DNA of 64,000 nt from contig JAKSYS010000006.1 in NCBI GenBank assembly GCA_022925895.1, positions 310,001-374,000 of the forward strand, in the 5' to 3' direction. The translations under genes and the position numbers were made by a program. The notes under the pieces were generated by a model. It saw only the letters and a program-made list of their open reading frames with translations. It was not told where the DNA came from and did not search any database. This document shows positions 11,313-22,187 of this stretch, piece after piece. This stretch comes from Fragilaria crotonensis. Lineage: Eukaryota; Bacillariophyta; Fragilariophyceae; Fragilariales; Fragilariaceae. Each line of letters begins with the position of its first letter. Position 1 is the stretch's first letter.

Positions 11313-14156
11313 ATGTCATCGTCGGAACATGAAAAAAGAGAACGACGGTGGGGTCGCCGGGGTCAAGCTCGAGAAGACCGTAGTAGTGACAAACAGAAAG
11401 AGTATGTTCCGCCATCGTTATCTGACACATCGGATTTTGTTACCTCACCCCCGAAGCAACGAGGTTTGACCACTGGTATATCAACTTTGTTTCGACGAGC
11501 AGGAGCAAAGGAACCAAGTGGCGGAGAGCTTGAAGTTGCACCAGCTGTTGGTGATACGACTTTGCTTGAATCCTCCTTGGCTGGGATCAGCATGAGCAGG
11601 AATAATTCCCGCCTCTTCTCAAACGACGACTCTGACGATTCGTATGAAAGTCGCGTCAGCGCCATCTCCCGCGATGATGACGAAGACGATGATCCCGTCG
11701 TGAAAGCTCCCATTCGGCGCTTTCGTGGCTTTTCCACCTCGTTGCAATCTCTCTTTCTGGACGAGTCGCTTGTTTGTGTCAGTATTGGTTGCTTCGGTTT
11801 GCTTCTGAGCCAACGAACAGAATTTTTACTGGATGTCAGAAATCGACAGAGAGGCAGCAGTCGAAGAGCTGGCAATAAGTCAGTCCATCGATACCCTTCT
11901 CGCGTGATCTCTTATGCATTGTTGGTAACCATCCTACTAATGGGAGGAACGTTTGTTGTTCTGGGGTTCGGATCATCGCAAACTCTGCAGCAATACTCGG
12001 AGGGCGATTACTATGATGTTCTAGAGGACGATGGACAAGTCTATTATGAAAATACTGACGATGATGGTCGATTTGTCAATGACGACGCCAACGGAGGCAA
12101 CGCAAACAACCAAGGCGACGACGCTAACGGAGGAAACGCGAACAACCAAGGCGACGATGCCAACGGCAACGGCAGACTACTCACAAGCATGCGAATCAGT
12201 GGCGTCTTCAAGATCCGTGAATACCAAGAGAATATCTGGGATCCATTCCTGCAGCTTGTTCACGATGAATGGCATCGTGACGACTACCAGCGGAGATTGG
12301 TCTCTAATGCTGGAGATGTAGGTGGAACAATCCGAATGGTACTTGCACTTCTGTTCCTGGTTGTTCTCGGTGTAGTGGGTCGGCGCCGACGCATGCGAAC
12401 TCGCTACGCGTTGGTTCGTGCCAGAGCCCAAGAAGATCATCTTCACTACGCTTCAGGCACCGACGCCAAAGTGGAGTCCACTGAGGGCAATTATGAAGGT
12501 GCGTGCTCACATACACTTTGTGGGTGCTATCCAGTTGACCCTCCCATGCAAGAAACACATGTCGAGGTTAACCAATTCGGGAAGAAAAGGAAGTACGAGG
12601 ATTGTGTATCACGCGGATTTCAATGCCTAATGGGTTGTTGCTGCGGTGTACTCTGCAAGTGCTGGTTTCAATGTATGTCTGTGTGCGCCCTCGCCCAGGA
12701 AGCTAGAGAAGCTCGCCTTTTGGTGCATCCAAAGTTTCAACGAATCGACTATATCACACATCAACCATTCTCCGAGTATCAGGCAGCGGTGAACGACTTG
12801 AGAAGAGGCTGGCTGGGTAAAACCCGGAGGAAAGCGGGTTTTGTGCCTCACATCCAGGCTCTCTCGCGTTTGAGTCGGTACATCTTGATCACCTTCTCGT
12901 CAGTTATTGTGATCCTTAGCGCGACGCTGCTCTTCAATCCGTTAGCGTCCTTCTCATGGCCGGATCTTATTGTCCTAATGGCGACATTCGTCCAGGCATT
13001 TCTGGTTCTGTACGTTGTCCATTGGATCTTCCACAAATCTGATTTGAGCCTAGACGCCGTTGTCAAATTCTTCGCCGCCGGGTTTGCTATTGCCGTCCCC
13101 ACAGCGTTCGTCTTGGAAGGCTTGCTCATCAACGTTCTTTTGGCTGTGACGTATTCTCTCTATGGCGTGATTGAAGGTATTCGTGGCGAGGTTTTCGTTG
13201 CTTGGGTTGTCAAACACTATCGCTTCCTCTGGATTCTTGGGGAACTCATCAATGCCTATGTCGTTGCCGCCGTCACTGAAGAACTTTGCAAATACTACAC
13301 TTTTCGCTCAATTGAACATCCGGATCTTGTTTTCTTGACCGGCCTCAACAGAAACGAACAAGCGAGTGACGCTGTTGTAGGCGGTGTCATTTCGTACCCT
13401 TACGGCTCACACCAAGTCCAACAGCTGAACAGAAACAATTCGTTTGATAGCGTTTCCTCAAGTCGCTCTACCCGCTCGACGAAGTCGGCAACCCAAATGT
13501 GGATCGATAGCGCTGCTACAGATGAGGAGTTTTTTGAGGACGAAAATGATGTTCGGACGCATCGGCAGAAGGCGGCCGCGTTGACGACTGGGATGATCAG
13601 CGTTGCCGTGGGGTTGGCTTGTGCCGAGAACTTCCTTTACGTCTTTTTCTTGGGTGGAACTGGAAGCGACGGCGAGGGAACAATAAAGGAAGAATGGATT
13701 GTCCTTTTCTTTCGCAGCATCTTTCCTGTTCATGCTCTAGCTGCGGCAATGCAGTCGATTGGTATGATTCGTAAATTTGTTGAGTGCACCTCGGATGCCA
13801 ATGATCACCGCATCGGCGTCGGTCGCGTGATTCTCCCGGCCGTGGTGTTGCATGGATCTTTCGACGCAGTATTGTTGGGAATCAACGTATACGTGGAGTC
13901 TTCTTGGGACACGTACCTCCAGGCCAATGGTGGTAAAGTAGAGGAGGGTGTACTGCCATACAACGCGGCGATCGTTAACATTGTTGCTTGGCTGAGTATC
14001 GTATCTATCATGATTGGTGGCATACTGTGGTACTTTCGAGAATATCGCCGCCAGAAAATGCGGCTCAAGATTTTGGAACAAGAGGTATTGGCCACTGAGG
14101 GAGGATCATATAGTCCAACTAAAGGAGGTCCTCCCACAGAGGTTGAACTTGTGTAG
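11313..14156 (+). CDS. PrsW-type intramembrane metalloprotease with large N-terminal extension
   Basis: Intact 947-codon single exon starting MSSSEHEKRERRWGRR. Order: basic/Ser-rich cytosolic region; a TM near residue 205; an acidic luminal segment with a GGNANNQGDDA-type repeat (three units near 255-285); a second TM near 345; a Cys-rich part (CGC, CLMGCCCGVLCKCWFQC, about 400-455); and then a polytopic domain. The PrsW family motifs lie in order: EELCKY near 656, AENFLYV near 771, and a late His-Asp block (VVLHGSFDAVL) near 845, matching the metal-binding and catalytic pattern known for PrsW. Bacterial PrsW cuts a membrane anti-sigma factor. The substrate here is unknown. A Ser-rich insertion (about 690-730) splits the first and second motifs. 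The family assignment rests on motif order and topology. Confidence 0.82.
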   Translation: MSSSEHEKRERRWGRRGQAREDRSSDKQKEYVPPSLSDTSDFVTSPPKQRGLTTGISTLFRRAGAKEPSGGELEVAPAVGDTTLLESSLAGISMSRNNSRLFSNDDSDDSYESRVSAISRDDDEDDDPVVKAPIRRFRGFSTSLQSLFLDESLVCVSIGCFGLLLSQRTEFLLDVRNRQRGSSRRAGNKSVHRYPSRVISYALLVTILLMGGTFVVLGFGSSQTLQQYSEGDYYDVLEDDGQVYYENTDDDGRFVNDDANGGNANNQGDDANGGNANNQGDDANGNGRLLTSMRISGVFKIREYQENIWDPFLQLVHDEWHRDDYQRRLVSNAGDVGGTIRMVLALLFLVVLGVVGRRRRMRTRYALVRARAQEDHLHYASGTDAKVESTEGNYEGACSHTLCGCYPVDPPMQETHVEVNQFGKKRKYEDCVSRGFQCLMGCCCGVLCKCWFQCMSVCALAQEAREARLLVHPKFQRIDYITHQPFSEYQAAVNDLRRGWLGKTRRKAGFVPHIQALSRLSRYILITFSSVIVILSATLLFNPLASFSWPDLIVLMATFVQAFLVLYVVHWIFHKSDLSLDAVVKFFAAGFAIAVPTAFVLEGLLINVLLAVTYSLYGVIEGIRGEVFVAWVVKHYRFLWILGELINAYVVAAVTEELCKYYTFRSIEHPDLVFLTGLNRNEQASDAVVGGVISYPYGSHQVQQLNRNNSFDSVSSSRSTRSTKSATQMWIDSAATDEEFFEDENDVRTHRQKAAALTTGMISVAVGLACAENFLYVFFLGGTGSDGEGTIKEEWIVLFFRSIFPVHALAAAMQSIGMIRKFVECTSDANDHRIGVGRVILPAVVLHGSFDAVLLGINVYVESSWDTYLQANGGKVEEGVLPYNAAIVNIVAWLSIVSIMIGGILWYFREYRRQKMRLKILEQEVLATEGGSYSPTKGGPPTEVELV

Positions 14157-14768
14157 TAATTTCACTTTCTCAAATAAACCAGTCCTCAAGGTTTGCATAA
14201 TCATACACGTCTCGTAGTCGCGTGCCAAAATAATGGAGGTCGTGCTGATCAATGCCGACGTCAGTCTCGCTGTCCCCGGCCCACCAAGACTCCCAACCTC
14301 GGGTAGTCAAAAACTCAGGACGCCAGTCCTCATAGTTTGCCTACATGTCTCGTTTTGCGTGACACCAGAACGGAGTCGGCGCTGACCAATGCCGACGTCA
14401 GACTCGCTTCTCCGGTCCCACTAAGATCGCCTGACCTAGGAATAAGCTTACCCAATGATCCAGCGTGTGCAAGTTCTGTGCGGCAGAATTACCAGGTACT
14501 ACTATCTTACTAGTCTCAGCGGTCAGCGACGATAGTGAGTATGGTGAACGCACCCGTTAGGGCGATAGGTTCTTGGAAAGTTGCTGCACAACAACCTCAC
14601 TGCATTTGTGACCGTTGCGTGATGGCGAAAGCTGTTCATGAAGGCTGCCCCGATCCCACCAAGGTTGTCCTACACTGGTATAAACTTACAAATTGATCGT
14701 ACTACATTTGCCTAGTCGCACAACAACTTGGCGAGTATGGTGTACGTACGCTACATGAAGTCATCCTA
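14157..14768. repeat. Diverged tandem repeats between the PrsW-like and SEC62 genes
   Basis: A unit of about 141 bp occurs twice (about 14177-14317 and 14318-14440). Shared words include ccagtcctca..gtttgc, ac(a/g)tgtctcg, caatgccgacgtcag(t/a)ctcgct and cc(g)gtcccac(t/c)aaga. A third, more diverged part (about 14645-14700) matches the end of the second unit (gatcccaccaaggttg...ataaacttac). The array begins about 20 bp after the PrsW-like stop codon, so it probably contributes 3' UTR for both converging genes. Confidence 0.65.
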
Positions 14769-15979
14769 TTAATCTTCGTCATCCACAATGTCCTCTTCGA
14801 TGTCGACCAGGCTATCCAAAAGGTTGTCAATATCAGCTTCCTCTGCCGCCTCCATTCTAGGTTGAATGTTTTCTTCCTCATCTAGCGACTTGAGCAAATC
14901 ATCAAGTGACTGCATCTTTGGTTTATCAATATTGTCCTTGCTTTCCTGTGACGTGTCCGAGAGGAGCTTTCCTGCATACAGATCCTTGAGGAAATCGCCT
15001 TGCGCTGACACGAATCCATCAAACTCAGATGGCTGAGTAATAGCCCAATAGCAAAAAGAGAAGAAAGCAACAGCCACACCGATGCGATAAGGGAGTTGTC
15101 CAGCCTTGCACTTGTCGAAAGAATAGACTGGCTTGAAGGAATCATAAAACGACAAACTCTCGTCAAACAAATTGGGTAAGAACCAAAACTCATATCCCAA
15201 GATCCAAAGAAAGAGGAAGACCAGAGCTCGGATGAGAATGAGCGCAGTGATGAAGAGCAACAAGGTTACAGACATGTACCAAACGAAGACTTTGAGGAAA
15301 GTAGGCCAGATGGGGAAGCATGTGCAAAATAAGAAACCGGCAATCAAACCCGTGGTCATGAGGTGACTGAAGGTCTTGTCACCTTCGTACATCCACGTGA
15401 AGTAACCAGCCTCATCAAAGTCTCGCACTCGAGAAACCTGTTGAAAACGAGATAGTTGAATGAGCCAAAAGAAGAATTCAAAAAAAAATGTGACAGCGGT
15501 TCATTCGTAATGATTGCATCGAGACAAAAGAGCGGAACTTACCACTAGGTCTCCCTTTCCTCGTTTCTCGGAACGATGCATAAACTGGTACTTGCAAAGA
15601 TCCTTGCAGACATCAATCGCCGCCTGTCGCGACTCGAATCTTGGAAGATTCACTGGCCATTTGGTGCCCTTCTTGGGTTCCACTAAGAAGTTGACCAATT
15701 TTTCACCTACCGAGCGAGGGTTGCGAACAAAATATGAGTGGAGGGAATGTTAACATGTCATTGAGCCATGGCGTTACGCAGAGATGGGTCAACAACAATT
15801 CCGTACGCGCACAGGAGCAACGCACCTTTCAAATAATACACTCGCTGATCCATCTGAACGGCTTCACGCACAGGAGGACCCTCATTGGAACGAAGAAAGT
15901 TACACAATTTCTTGAGATTGGCTTCGTCTTCGTAGAATGACTGTGCACCACCATTGCTGCTTTCTGCTTTCGATGCCAT
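14769..15979 (-). CDS. SEC62: SEC62, ER protein translocation subunit
   Basis: Three exons: 15979-15826, 15706-15543 and 15437-14769, with introns 15825-15707 and 15542-15438 (both GT-AG). They join into 328 residues: YYLKGEKLVNFLVEP across junction 1 and GDLVVSRVRDFDEAG across junction 2. The cytosolic N-terminal domain (about 1-115) is followed by two close TM helices (about 130-190), a conserved WFLPNLFDE segment, a third hydrophobic stretch near 235 and an acidic, Asp/Glu-rich tail. This is the Sec62 plan: it joins Sec61 and Sec63 to drive post-translational import into the ER. The gene converges on the PrsW-like gene with about 610 bp between stops. Both junctions keep the frame, so the model is firm. 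Confidence 0.92.
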
Positions 15980-18319
15980 GATGTGTAATGTCAGTACGTC
16001 GATTTCGGTTGGATCAAGTGCGACGGTGCTGCTGCAACCAGTTGGTATCGAGTTGCTATCGGTAGTGGACTATCCGGGGAAGGGATCTACAACGAGAGGT
16101 ATGCATACCAAACAACGATGTCCATGCGTTGAAAGAGTGCAGACGAATGGACGGCGTAACTACGAACTACAACTCCACGTGTATACGTGCGGACGCCCAC
16201 AAGGAGCTCTCAGTGCAAAAAATGACAGCATCTAAACCATGTTCGAGTTCCTCAAGCACGTATGTATCACATACCAGTGTTTAACGGCAAAATACCGGTG
16301 TATCGATTACGTCACATGTCATATGACATATGCTATATGCTCATATGCTGATATGCTTCAAAGGGGCGATCCCGATTTGATGTTTTTCACTTCGGAACCC
16401 GGAGATCCTTTTGCATGTCCTCTCCGGTACTACTCTACCAGTAGTAGCTAGTATTGGTACCGGTAGTCTATGCATACAGAACCAATGAGAAATGAAGTTT
16501 GGAGTACGACCTCCAAGGCGGCGGTTCGAGTGCACACGGTTTTTCACAACAAAAAAATTCCTCGTGAAGTAGCTGCTGGTACAAAATGTACAAATTGTGA
16601 AAATCCATTTCAGTACCTTCTTGCGTTCAGATGATCGCTCCTGCCGCCTGCCACATCCGACCCTCATGGCATGGAGTCCAGATCATTCAGGTGAGCGTAT
16701 TGTACACAAATTCACTTTAGTCTCTATTGCTTGTACGATAAAGCAACTTGGTGCAAACCAGGTTTTAGCGGGACAACATACAACGAAAATAGCTGGTATT
16801 CCTGCTGTGTCAACCACAATAATCACATCGCGTAGGACGAGACAAAGTATGTGTTGCTCTGGTGTGAACCCCTCCCCCCCATTATGCAATGCCAAGCACA
16901 ATGTACTTTGAATAGAGCTCTACTACTGTTCATCACTACCTAGTACTCCAGAAGTCAATTTGCTCACCGAACAGAGCAAAATAGAAAATTGTCCTTTCGT
17001 GCTGTCGCAAACAACGTGGAAACGACGTTGCGACCAAAGCGCAGCTCACACACAGGATCTGACTGTCATCCGAAATGCCCAAAGCACAGCAAGTCTAGAG
17101 GAGCCATATCCTGAGCCAGATTGATACCAATTTATAAGTTGTTCACCGCCGTCGGTCCACCAGAGTCCGATCTGGACGTCAATGCCAACACACCACATGG
17201 CCATAGTATAGTAATGGTAACCAAATGTCTCATCTGTCTCAATACCAAGATGGCTTCTCAATAGAATTCCAAGTGTGAACAATGAATATTGATTTGGCAG
17301 TAGGTGACTGCCTTAATTGACCCGCAACCTTCCATCCGATAGGAACCACAATCAATCTTCCCCCCAATCATCTCTCATTATAAAGTGAACCATAACATGG
17401 CCGCAAAAGGAACCTTCTGACCAATCGTCACATTCAAGCTTTAGTTAAGACCAACCGAACAACGAAATGCATCAGTGCTTCGGCTTCAAACCTGACCCCA
17501 GTCTGCAATGACGTGGGATTCGTTGCTTTGTATCATCGGATGACAAGTGGCAGCATTGGATCCTGATCCTCACTAGTTGTTGTGTCTCGGTCACGATGAC
17601 GTGAGCCTCGCAATGAAGAACGAGCTCTGTGATGTCGTTACCAGCGTTGTTTTCCGGAGGTTCCTCATCAATTCATCCACGCAAATGTTCCAATGCTGCT
17701 GGTTGGTGCTGGTAGTTCTTGACAACAAGCATGTGGAAAGCGGCAGTTCGGCACGAGTGGAGAATCATCATCATTTGGAAAATGCGGTCTCATCTCTACC
17801 GTTACTTCATTTTCTTGTATTGGCTGCTAGCCATGTATCCAACATGTTAATGCATCACCGGGATGGAAGGTAGAGTTATGGTTCTTGCCGTGCAATGGGC
17901 CATGGTCACGCAAGATGGAATTACGATGAGCGATGATTTTTGTACTCCGAGCATATTCGAACATCTAACAGTAAGACGTAAAATTACTACTAGGAGCTAC
18001 GACTGTGAGTATTCAAAAAACAGGCACGGATTTTCGTTCACCCGTGTGCACTCGAACCGCCGCATTGGAGCTAGTATTCAAGAATCAAGAATACACGTGC
18101 AAGCGCTATGACGTGCACGCAGTACCAGTACACAGCGCGGTATTACTAGTTCTTGTACCAGTTACCAGTACCTGGTACCACCTCGAAATGGATGACATGT
18201 GGGTTTTATGCTGATGTACAAGTGCATTTAGTGTATTTAGTGAAATGAATTGTGGCGTTAGATCTACGGATGGGTTTCAGCATTTAGCTGCCGCTCAATT
18301 GTTCGATACATCCCACTCA
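15980..18319. other. Intergenic stretch of 2.3 kb without a recognised gene
   Basis: Short frames on both strands show no known motif. It holds a catatgct-type simple repeat (about 16310-16360), a 22-bp perfect inverted repeat with arms at 16518-16539 and 18042-18063, and GTAC-rich words near 16430 and 18120-18180. The promoter of SEC62 must lie at the left end. Confidence 0.45.
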
Positions 18320-19159
18320 TCACAATTCCCACTCATCAGCTTCCTTGTAGGTCACCATAGATTCCACTTTATGGATCTGCAATTGGGAGCGTTAGATTGT
18401 TGTCATGCCCCTACACGAACGAGTTGCATCCGAAAAAACGTACCGAGGTGGTGAATGATCGGAGCTTGACTTCTTGACTGTTCATAATGTAACGAGGATC
18501 CGAATCGTACCATTTTTGAGGGACCTGAGCATCATGGTTGGTGTAGATCAACAAATCAAAGGAACAAGGCTCATTCAACAGCGGAAGAAATGTTACCTAT
18601 GCCATTGTAGAAGCAACGTGTTCGTGAGCGCTTATCACTTGCATGCGTTGATTGATCAAATCGAGTACAAATCTGCAAGCCGTCCTCATAAACTTACACT
18701 GGCAGTAATCTGACGAATAATGGCTTGGATCTCACCATGAATCTCCTTGATGGACTTTTGTGACTTGGAGGATCTCTCAACGGCAACACAGTTTTGTGGA
18801 TTGTTCTCGTCGCTTCCGCCCATTGACTGTTTTGTGTTTTCATCGACAGTGACGTTGAATTGCCAACGCTCTAGAGTTTCCCCCGAATCGATACCCGCAA
18901 CGACGACGACAAGCTTTTGTACATCCCCGGCCAACAACCAGTTTTCCATTTGACCCATGACTTGATGCAAATACGCCAAGAGACCTTCATCAGTGGTGGA
19001 AAGAACCGTCAAACCATACTTCTCATCCCTCTTGAATGTCTCGGGCTGGTAGATTCCGCGTTGGTAGAGAATTGAGTTGATGGCGGTAAAGAAAAACTCG
19101 GATACGATTTTGACGCTGCCCTTGAGTGTTATAATGGTCTTCGTATCGGTAGCGCTCAT
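18320..19159 (-). CDS. MAD2: MAD2, spindle-checkpoint HORMA protein
   Basis: Three exons: 19159-18698, 18596-18444 and 18376-18320, joined by GT-AG introns of 101 and 67 nt, both in frame. The product has 223 residues (animal and yeast MAD2 about 200). HORMA features: ITLKGSVKIVSEFFFTAINSILYQRGIYQPETF at the N-terminus (quoted in part: SEFFFTAINSILYQRGIYQP), ENWLLAGDVQKLVVVV, then VTFLPLLNEPCSFDLLIYT, VPQKWYDSD and VKLRSFTTSIHKVESMVTY. MAD2 binds MAD1 and CDC20 and holds the anaphase-promoting complex until kinetochores attach; the C-terminal segment is the mobile safety belt. A small insertion (SMGGSDENNPQN) in the middle of the protein is not typical. It is divergent from the QCR2-like gene with about 430 bp between the starts. 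Confidence 0.95.
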
Positions 19160-19591
19160 GGTTTGATGGTGTTCAGGCTGTGTTTAAAACTTCAAGAGTA
19201 ACCTTGAGCAGTGCTCGGAATCGCAATAGCTAATGCGAATAGGTCTCTCCAACTGAGTAGAGTACTTGTAGTGGTTCGGGGGTTTGGGACGCAAGACGCA
19301 ATCCAAAATCTGTCATTGTGTGAGACCGTGAAGTTCAAATGGTTAACCGTTTACAAATCTGTGAAATTCATAACGGTCACTCGATCCTTGTGACTAGAAT
19401 CAGGAATCCATCTTCATTTCAATCCATCGTCTCATCGATATCTATACGTCACAAGAATCCTACTAGATTATGTACGCAACGCCACCGTAGGATCCGTTCC
19501 ATGTCGTCGGTGGCGATACTGGTTGTTTGTTGGGCCTCGTGGATTGTGCTGTAGTTTCATCTCGTCGTAATCAATAGAGCTCTGCTCCACC
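19160..19591. promoter_or_regulatory. Divergent promoter region of MAD2 and the bc1 core gene
   Basis: 432 bp between two opposite start codons. No coding frame is supported. Start-proximal sequence is ordinary, and I see no clear TATA or initiator signature. Confidence 0.4.
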
Positions 19592-21056
19592 ATGACGAAC
19601 GTGGGACGCATCATGTTGGCCTCCGCGCCTCGTCGAGTGCTAACTGGCCGTTGCAGAGAGTTCTCAGCTCTTGTATCTCCGATGTATGAATTTCCTGGGT
19701 AAGTTGTATTTACAGAGAGAGAAACTAGCAGAAATCCTTCAACTGTGGAAGAACCGAACGAGAATCGTTTGGACACTGATCCTTTTGTTTGCGCAGTACT
19801 GTAGCACATTATGAACTGACTTACTGTCTTCTACAACCAGACTTCCAGCGACTTCTCCTCAGGCCGCCAAGGCTAGTAAAGCCTCTGTGACTACGCTTCC
19901 TAATGGACTAACAGTTGTTTCGGAAGACGCTGCATCCACAAGCACTATTTCGTTGACGTTCCCCAAGGCTGGATCGAACAACGAGGCTACCGATGAAGCG
20001 GGTGCGGCCCTTGCCAACAAATGTCTCAACTTTAAGTCAGGTTCTGGATTGTCTTCCATATTGATCATGAGAAACTTAGAGGACGATGGTGCTGTCCCCT
20101 TCACCGTTGCCGGACGCACATCTGCCACTGTTGGTTTCACCAGTGCTCCAGATAAGGCTCAGCGTTTGATCCCTTTGTTGGCGACGGCCTGTGACTTCGA
20201 AAGGTGGGACGTCCGAGATGCGATCGAAGCGGCAGCAACTGAGGCTAAAAGTGCTGGTGCCAATGCCCAAGTACGTAGTGCTTATGTTTGAATATGGGGT
20301 GCGCCACAATTCAGGGAAACTAACCTGTTGTTCTCTTAGGTTGTCTTGACCGAGCAGATCTTTGGCGCTGCATTTGGTCCACAATCTCCCATGGGACGAC
20401 CCTACTACACCGCGGGTGCTTCTAGCTCCGCTGTTCAGTCGTTCCGAGCCAAGGCGTATGGCATCAAGGGTGCCGTTTTGGCTGCCACTGGAATTGCGGA
20501 TCACGCTGCCTTTTGCACATACTTGCAGGCATGCTTGGCCGACTCGCCTCCTGGCGACAGCTCCAAGGTTGCCGCGCCTGTCTATATGGGTGGTGAGGCT
20601 CGTGTGCACGTACCTTCCCTAGGTGCCGCACACATTGCTATCGCCTTTCCAGCCCCTTCCAGCTCAGTTGTTTCCAACATTTTGAAGGAATTCTTTGCAT
20701 TAAAGGGTGTTTCGGCTTTTTGCGTGGACGGTCTGATCGGTGTCTACGGATCCGATGTGGATACTCTCACTGCCGCCTTGACCACCAAGCCAACAGCAGA
20801 AGATATCCGACGCGCCAAGAACAAGGCGAAATCCAGTGCTCTCTTTGCGCTGGAGGATGGTTCTCCCGGACTCGCGAAAATCATGACGGCGCTGGTTTTG
20901 GAGACAGGTTCGTTCCCTGTCTCCTACGATGGAGTGACGGATAAGGATGTCAGTGCTGCTTACGATGTCATGCTCAAGTCGCGTGTGACGGTGGCCTCGG
21001 TGGGAGACCTCTCCACGGTTCCTTATTATGGAAGTATTGAGGCACGTTTTTCGTAG
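19592..21056 (+). CDS. QCR2: Mitochondrial cytochrome bc1 core protein 2-like (inactive M16 fold)
   Basis: Three exons: 19592-19698, 19841-20270 and 20340-21056. The GT-AG introns are 142 and 69 nt, and the product has 417 residues. The N-terminus (MTNVGRIMLASAPRRVLTGR) is Arg/Ser-rich and lacks acids, as expected for a mitochondrial presequence. The M16 peptidase fold is visible in TTLPNGLTVVSEDA and DEAGAALANKCLNFKSG, but the zinc motif HxxEH is absent where it should lie (AALANKCLNF). The protein is thus a structural core subunit, not an active processing peptidase. GRPYYTAGASSSAVQSF resembles QCR2/UQCRC2. It belongs to respiratory complex III. An alternative is an MPP-alpha-like protein, but that subunit usually keeps a Gly-rich loop I do not see. 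Confidence 0.85.
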
Positions 21057-21283
21057 GAGATCTACAACTGAGATCGGGATCGCGATTAATTGCAGTTGAT
21101 ATCTACTCATAAGAAGAGAAGTGAATAGTGACTGTTACTGCATCATTGACATCATCATGAGGGCTTGTGGCTCGAAGGAGTTTGCTCACATTTCGACTCC
21201 TCAGGGTTCATACCACAACAAGCTCCTTAATGGACATTGATCGTTTTGAGCTGCGTTTCAAGGTCGCGTTTTCGATTTACCCG

Positions 21284-22187
21284 TCAATCCTCGTGCCAAT
21301 GATGCCACTCTTCGTGGGATCCGCATAGCCATTGCAGTATGGCCGGTGGTTCCATCAGTCGTTTGATAGGCCACCCTCGCACTTCAGCCAATACCGGAAA
21401 AACATATTCCAAAAAATAATAAATATGTCCCACAAATATGCCGATCAAATCAACTTTCACTGAATTTCCCAATAGAACAGAAAACCCCAACATGACATAG
21501 GGGAGATATGGAGCATGGAAAGTGAAGAGGCCCAGAAAGCTCATTTTGACATCCTCATTGCGTCGACCCCATACATAGATCATCATGAAAGTGAGTGCAC
21601 TTCCCAAGAAAGTGACATCCGTGTAGGAGGCAACCAAAGTCATCGCCACTATGCCAAAGGATATCATCACGACAAAATTGGCAGTCCGCCCACGGAAATC
21701 ACCCTCTTCCAACAATCTGCAATACCGTACCTGGCAGGGGAAATGACACTTATTTAGCAGAAGTCATCACAAACAACCAAACTTCGCTATCTTGCTCAGG
21801 GCGAAGCAAACGGCATCTCAACTCACCAAAAAGTACATGTGAAACAAAAAGTCAATCGAAAAGACACCGAAGAAAAGATAGGTAGTAATGAGGCGCCAAA
21901 CTTGACCTTCGGAAAAGATCAAGTTCCAATTAAAGTACAACGAGAAGGGCGACACCAAATCAACAGCACATGCGGTCGTTGTTAGAAAGGCCCCAGTCAA
22001 GTAGAGACGGGATATGACCGGAATGTCCATGTACCTGAAATGAGAGCGGTTGCGAGGATAAAAGATGTGAGACACGCCTGGGCTTATGGTCATCCATCGA
22101 TCGAAACGTTAACACTTACCACGACATCAAATCAACCACTCCGGCTCCTTGGCCTCCGATGCCGCCACCTCTTTGTCCAAAATCCAT
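21284..22187 (-). CDS. Derlin family rhomboid pseudoprotease (ER-associated degradation)
   Basis: Exons 22187-22120, 22034-21827 and 21730-21284, with in-frame GT-AG introns, give 240 residues, the usual Derlin size. Features: W-Y-M-D-I-P-V-I-S-R near the N-terminus, four or more TM helices, RLITTYLFFG, HMYFLVRYCRLLEEGDFRGR, FLGSALTFMMIYVWGRRN and GHIYYFLEYVFP. There is no rhomboid Ser-His pair. Derlins form the membrane channel for retrotranslocation of misfolded ER proteins to the proteasome. In diatoms a second, plastid-periplastid version (symbiotic ERAD) also exists; without a visible bipartite leader this one is probably the host ER form. The ATG at 22187 was chosen because the upstream extension to 22439 is compositionally unlike Derlins. 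Confidence 0.92.

Noticed and set aside
12031-12321. 96-codon frame rich in Thr
   Set aside because: Shadow of the Asn/Gly/Asp repeat in the PrsW-like gene.
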